Positions 62,042 through 64,000 of a DNA stretch of 64,000 nucleotides are shown here, piece by piece. A program made the translations under genes and the position numbers. The stretch is from Saksenaea vasiformis B4078. Taxonomy: Eukaryota > Mucoromycota > Mucoromycetes > Mucorales > Saksenaeaceae. The number at the start of each line of letters is the position of its first letter. Position 1 is the stretch's first letter. The stretch is from assembly GCA_000697055.1 (NCBI GenBank), contig JNDT01002379.1, forward strand, positions 26,395 to 90,394, in the 5' to 3' direction. The notes beneath the pieces were generated by a model. The model was not told where the DNA came from. It did no database searches and worked only from the letters and a program-made list of their open reading frames with translations.

Positions 62042-64000
62042 GGAAAACGGAGTTTTAGAGGAAGATACCCGCGTGCTAGAAAGAAGAAAAAAAGGCAGCA
62101 AAAAACAGGATAGCGGAGTAAAAAATTATCCACCTACATCCTTTCTGTCATGAACACTAAATGCTAAATGTTACGTATCTTGGAGCATGGTTATGATTTC
62201 TGGCTGTTGTCATGGGACGCTATATCATGTGTTCTGGCGATGATCTATCGCTGCGTAATACTGTACCTTGGCGACAAGATAAGCGTTATGTGTGAATAGC
62301 TCAGCGTAAAATTGCTCCGCTTGCTGATGGTATACCTTTGTGATCTTCGGCGGGTAGTTCATTCAACTACTCTATATATTATATGGTTATCTTGTGGAAG
62401 TTGCTATCGAACTGATATTGTTATTACAAGTATAATCAAAGAGGACATGTCTCAAGGAAACGCCCGATGCAAAGGCATATTCGCTTCATTCTGGCGATTA
62501 GATCAGCCATTGCTAAATCAAGAAATGCAATCGAGGTCCTTAAAGAATCCCGGTACATTGATGGATTTTTAAATATAATCAAAGTGTGATGACCACAAAT
62601 GGTCGAAGGAACCACCAGAAAGCGCCCACAGATGTATCGCGGATGACTTGCGTATCTTTTTTTTTTCTTGCTAAACAGAAAACCGGGATGAGGACCATCT
62701 GCGCACATGAAACATTCAATTCTAACTGTAATTATATGAATGGATAAAAGTGGATAAAAAAGTGAGATAACCGGCCGCAGTAGTTGCATTACCATCACCA
62801 GATCTTACTGCACTATTTGGATCCGACGTTAATCTAGAAAAGAAATTCAATCTAAGCTCAAAAGCAACAGATCCTTATTCCGTGCTCGCCTCCCAAATAA
62901 ATGCCGTGAGAGGATGTCTTGGCTCAACGTGACCACATTTGCTAATATTCTAGTTCAATTGTTTGTCATTTTTTATTAGCAAGCTTGCATTTAACAGATA
63001 CAAAAAGTCCGGACCCTTGCAACAACAAAACGTCAATCACTTGTTCTATCTGATTGATCGAAGGGCAAATTTTCTATGTGCCTGGACAGATCGCAGTAAG
63101 GTAGATCTACTTCTGAAACCGTGGAAGATCAGTTTACTAATATTTAATATTCTTGTTAATCAACCTAAAACATTGTCACTGTTGCATTTCTTACATGTTC
63201 ACTTGCTTTGGGTGCGGCAAAAAGGGAAATCTGAATGGAAACAGATCGGATTCTGGCATTAACATAATCGACACGCTTGTCGTGCTTCTTTTTTGGCTGA
63301 TCCAATCAATGGCCACAGAAGCTAACTTGAATAGCGTCAGAAAATAAAGGAATAAAGTCAATTGATTATCTTTATTTCGTTCTCATATTCATGCTTATAT
63401 ATCTTTTTCTAATGCTATAATTATTCGACGATGTCGGCAGGAAATGTAAAAAGGTAAATGCGGAATAATGCTTCCAAAGGGAAATGACGTTGTAGCGCGC
63501 CGATTTTTACTCTGTGGCAATCTTGCCTTTTTATTTTCTTTTATCCACAATATCGATTTTACTTTGTTCTTATTTTTGTTCTTTTTCAAGTGGATCAATA
63601 AAAGATGTCGCCTTGACACAATATATCTTTCAAAGTTGTGTTACAACTTTGAAGTCCTCTAGGTTGTTATCATTAGGCTCATGGAATCCTATACAAACCG
63701 ACATCCACTCTGACAACGGCACATGACCTCTGGTATCACCCCCAACAAGACCCCCAAACCTTATCCAAAGGCACATCCACTCGAAACCGCATACAATCGA
63801 AACCGCATACGATCCAAAGTACATACGATCCAAGATGCATATGATCCAAGATGCATACGATCCAAAGTGCATACGATCCAAAGTGCATACGATTGAACCA
63901 ATTACCTGCCGTCATTATCCATTCGAGCCATGATAGACTAGATGATCATCCACTTAGCGAAATTATTTTCTATCGATCTATTTTGTATAAATACCCCATC
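62042..64000. other. Gene-poor right edge
   Basis: No gene is recognised. Frames at 62312-62572 and 62963-63262 have no motif. The region carries the MAD2 promoter at its left end and a 16-bp tandem repeat near the right end (separate entry). Confidence 0.5.
63787..63896. repeat. 16-bp tandem repeat, about seven units
   Basis: Units of the form GCATACGATCCAAAGT repeat head to tail seven times with small changes (CCGCATACAATCGAAA, GTACATACGATCCAAG, ATGCATATGATCCAAG and so on). A weaker half unit, CACATCCACTCGAAA, lies before them. There are no spacers, so this is a minisatellite and not a CRISPR array. Because 16 is not a multiple of three, it shifts frame every unit and is unlikely to be coding. 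Confidence 0.9.

Noticed and set aside
63630..63881. Minus-strand frame with repeated WI/ILDRM/GSYA units
   Set aside because: It arises from the 16-bp tandem repeat, and the unit length shifts frame each repeat.
63787..63896. Possible CRISPR array
   Set aside because: The units are contiguous without spacers and the genome is eukaryotic.

Overview
The window is eukaryotic and almost certainly from an early-diverging filamentous fungus, most likely Mucoromycota (Mucorales-like). The reasons are dense short introns (about 44-75 nt, GT-AG, often with an internal CTAA/CTGA-type branch site), compact spacing, and a gene set that includes a CHD6-9-type remodeller, the queuosine enzyme subunit QTRT2 and decayed Tc1/mariner and Fanzor-type sequences. 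No rRNA, tRNA or CRISPR array was found. The species assignment is inference from gene content, not from a marker gene.

Layout. 1-6.4 kb is repeat-rich and gene-poor: a long A/C homopolymer block, two Tc1/mariner transposase relics and a diverged dispersed repeat. 6.7-11.1 kb holds a TM2-domain membrane protein and the AP-1 gamma-adaptin gene (11 exons, resolved to the base). 11.1-17.9 kb is an accessory island with a frameshifted Cys-rich transposon-type protein followed by a multi-exon Fanzor-like (eukaryotic TnpB) gene in the same orientation. 18.0-24.2 kb is a CHD7/Kismet-like chromatin remodeller, followed by an unrecognised propeller-plus-coiled-coil protein (24.7-28.0 kb) and, after a gap, QTRT2 (30.1-31.75 kb).

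On the minus strand follow dihydroorotase (32.0-33.3 kb), a Rab2-like GTPase (33.5-34.7 kb) and, after a gap, a mitochondrial dicarboxylate-type carrier (37.1-38.1 kb). 38.1-41.2 kb is repeat-bearing non-coding DNA. 41.2-55.6 kb is a tight plus-strand block: V-ATPase subunit A, tubulin cofactor D, a BMT5-like rRNA methyltransferase and a kinesin-4-type motor. After a CT-rich and decayed stretch come VPS4 (plus strand) and MAD2 (minus strand). The window ends with a 16-bp tandem repeat near 63.8 kb.

The recognised genes are housekeeping: vesicle traffic (AP-1 gamma, Rab2, VPS4, V-ATPase), microtubules and mitosis (TBCD, kinesin, MAD2), pyrimidine synthesis (URA4), tRNA and rRNA modification (QTRT2, BMT5) and chromatin (CHD). 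They do not form a pathway cluster. The most unusual signal is the Fanzor-like gene at about 14.2-16.84 kb, which has the RuvC-II, zinc-ribbon and RuvC-III signatures of RNA-guided nucleases but appears to lack an identifiable RuvC-I segment.
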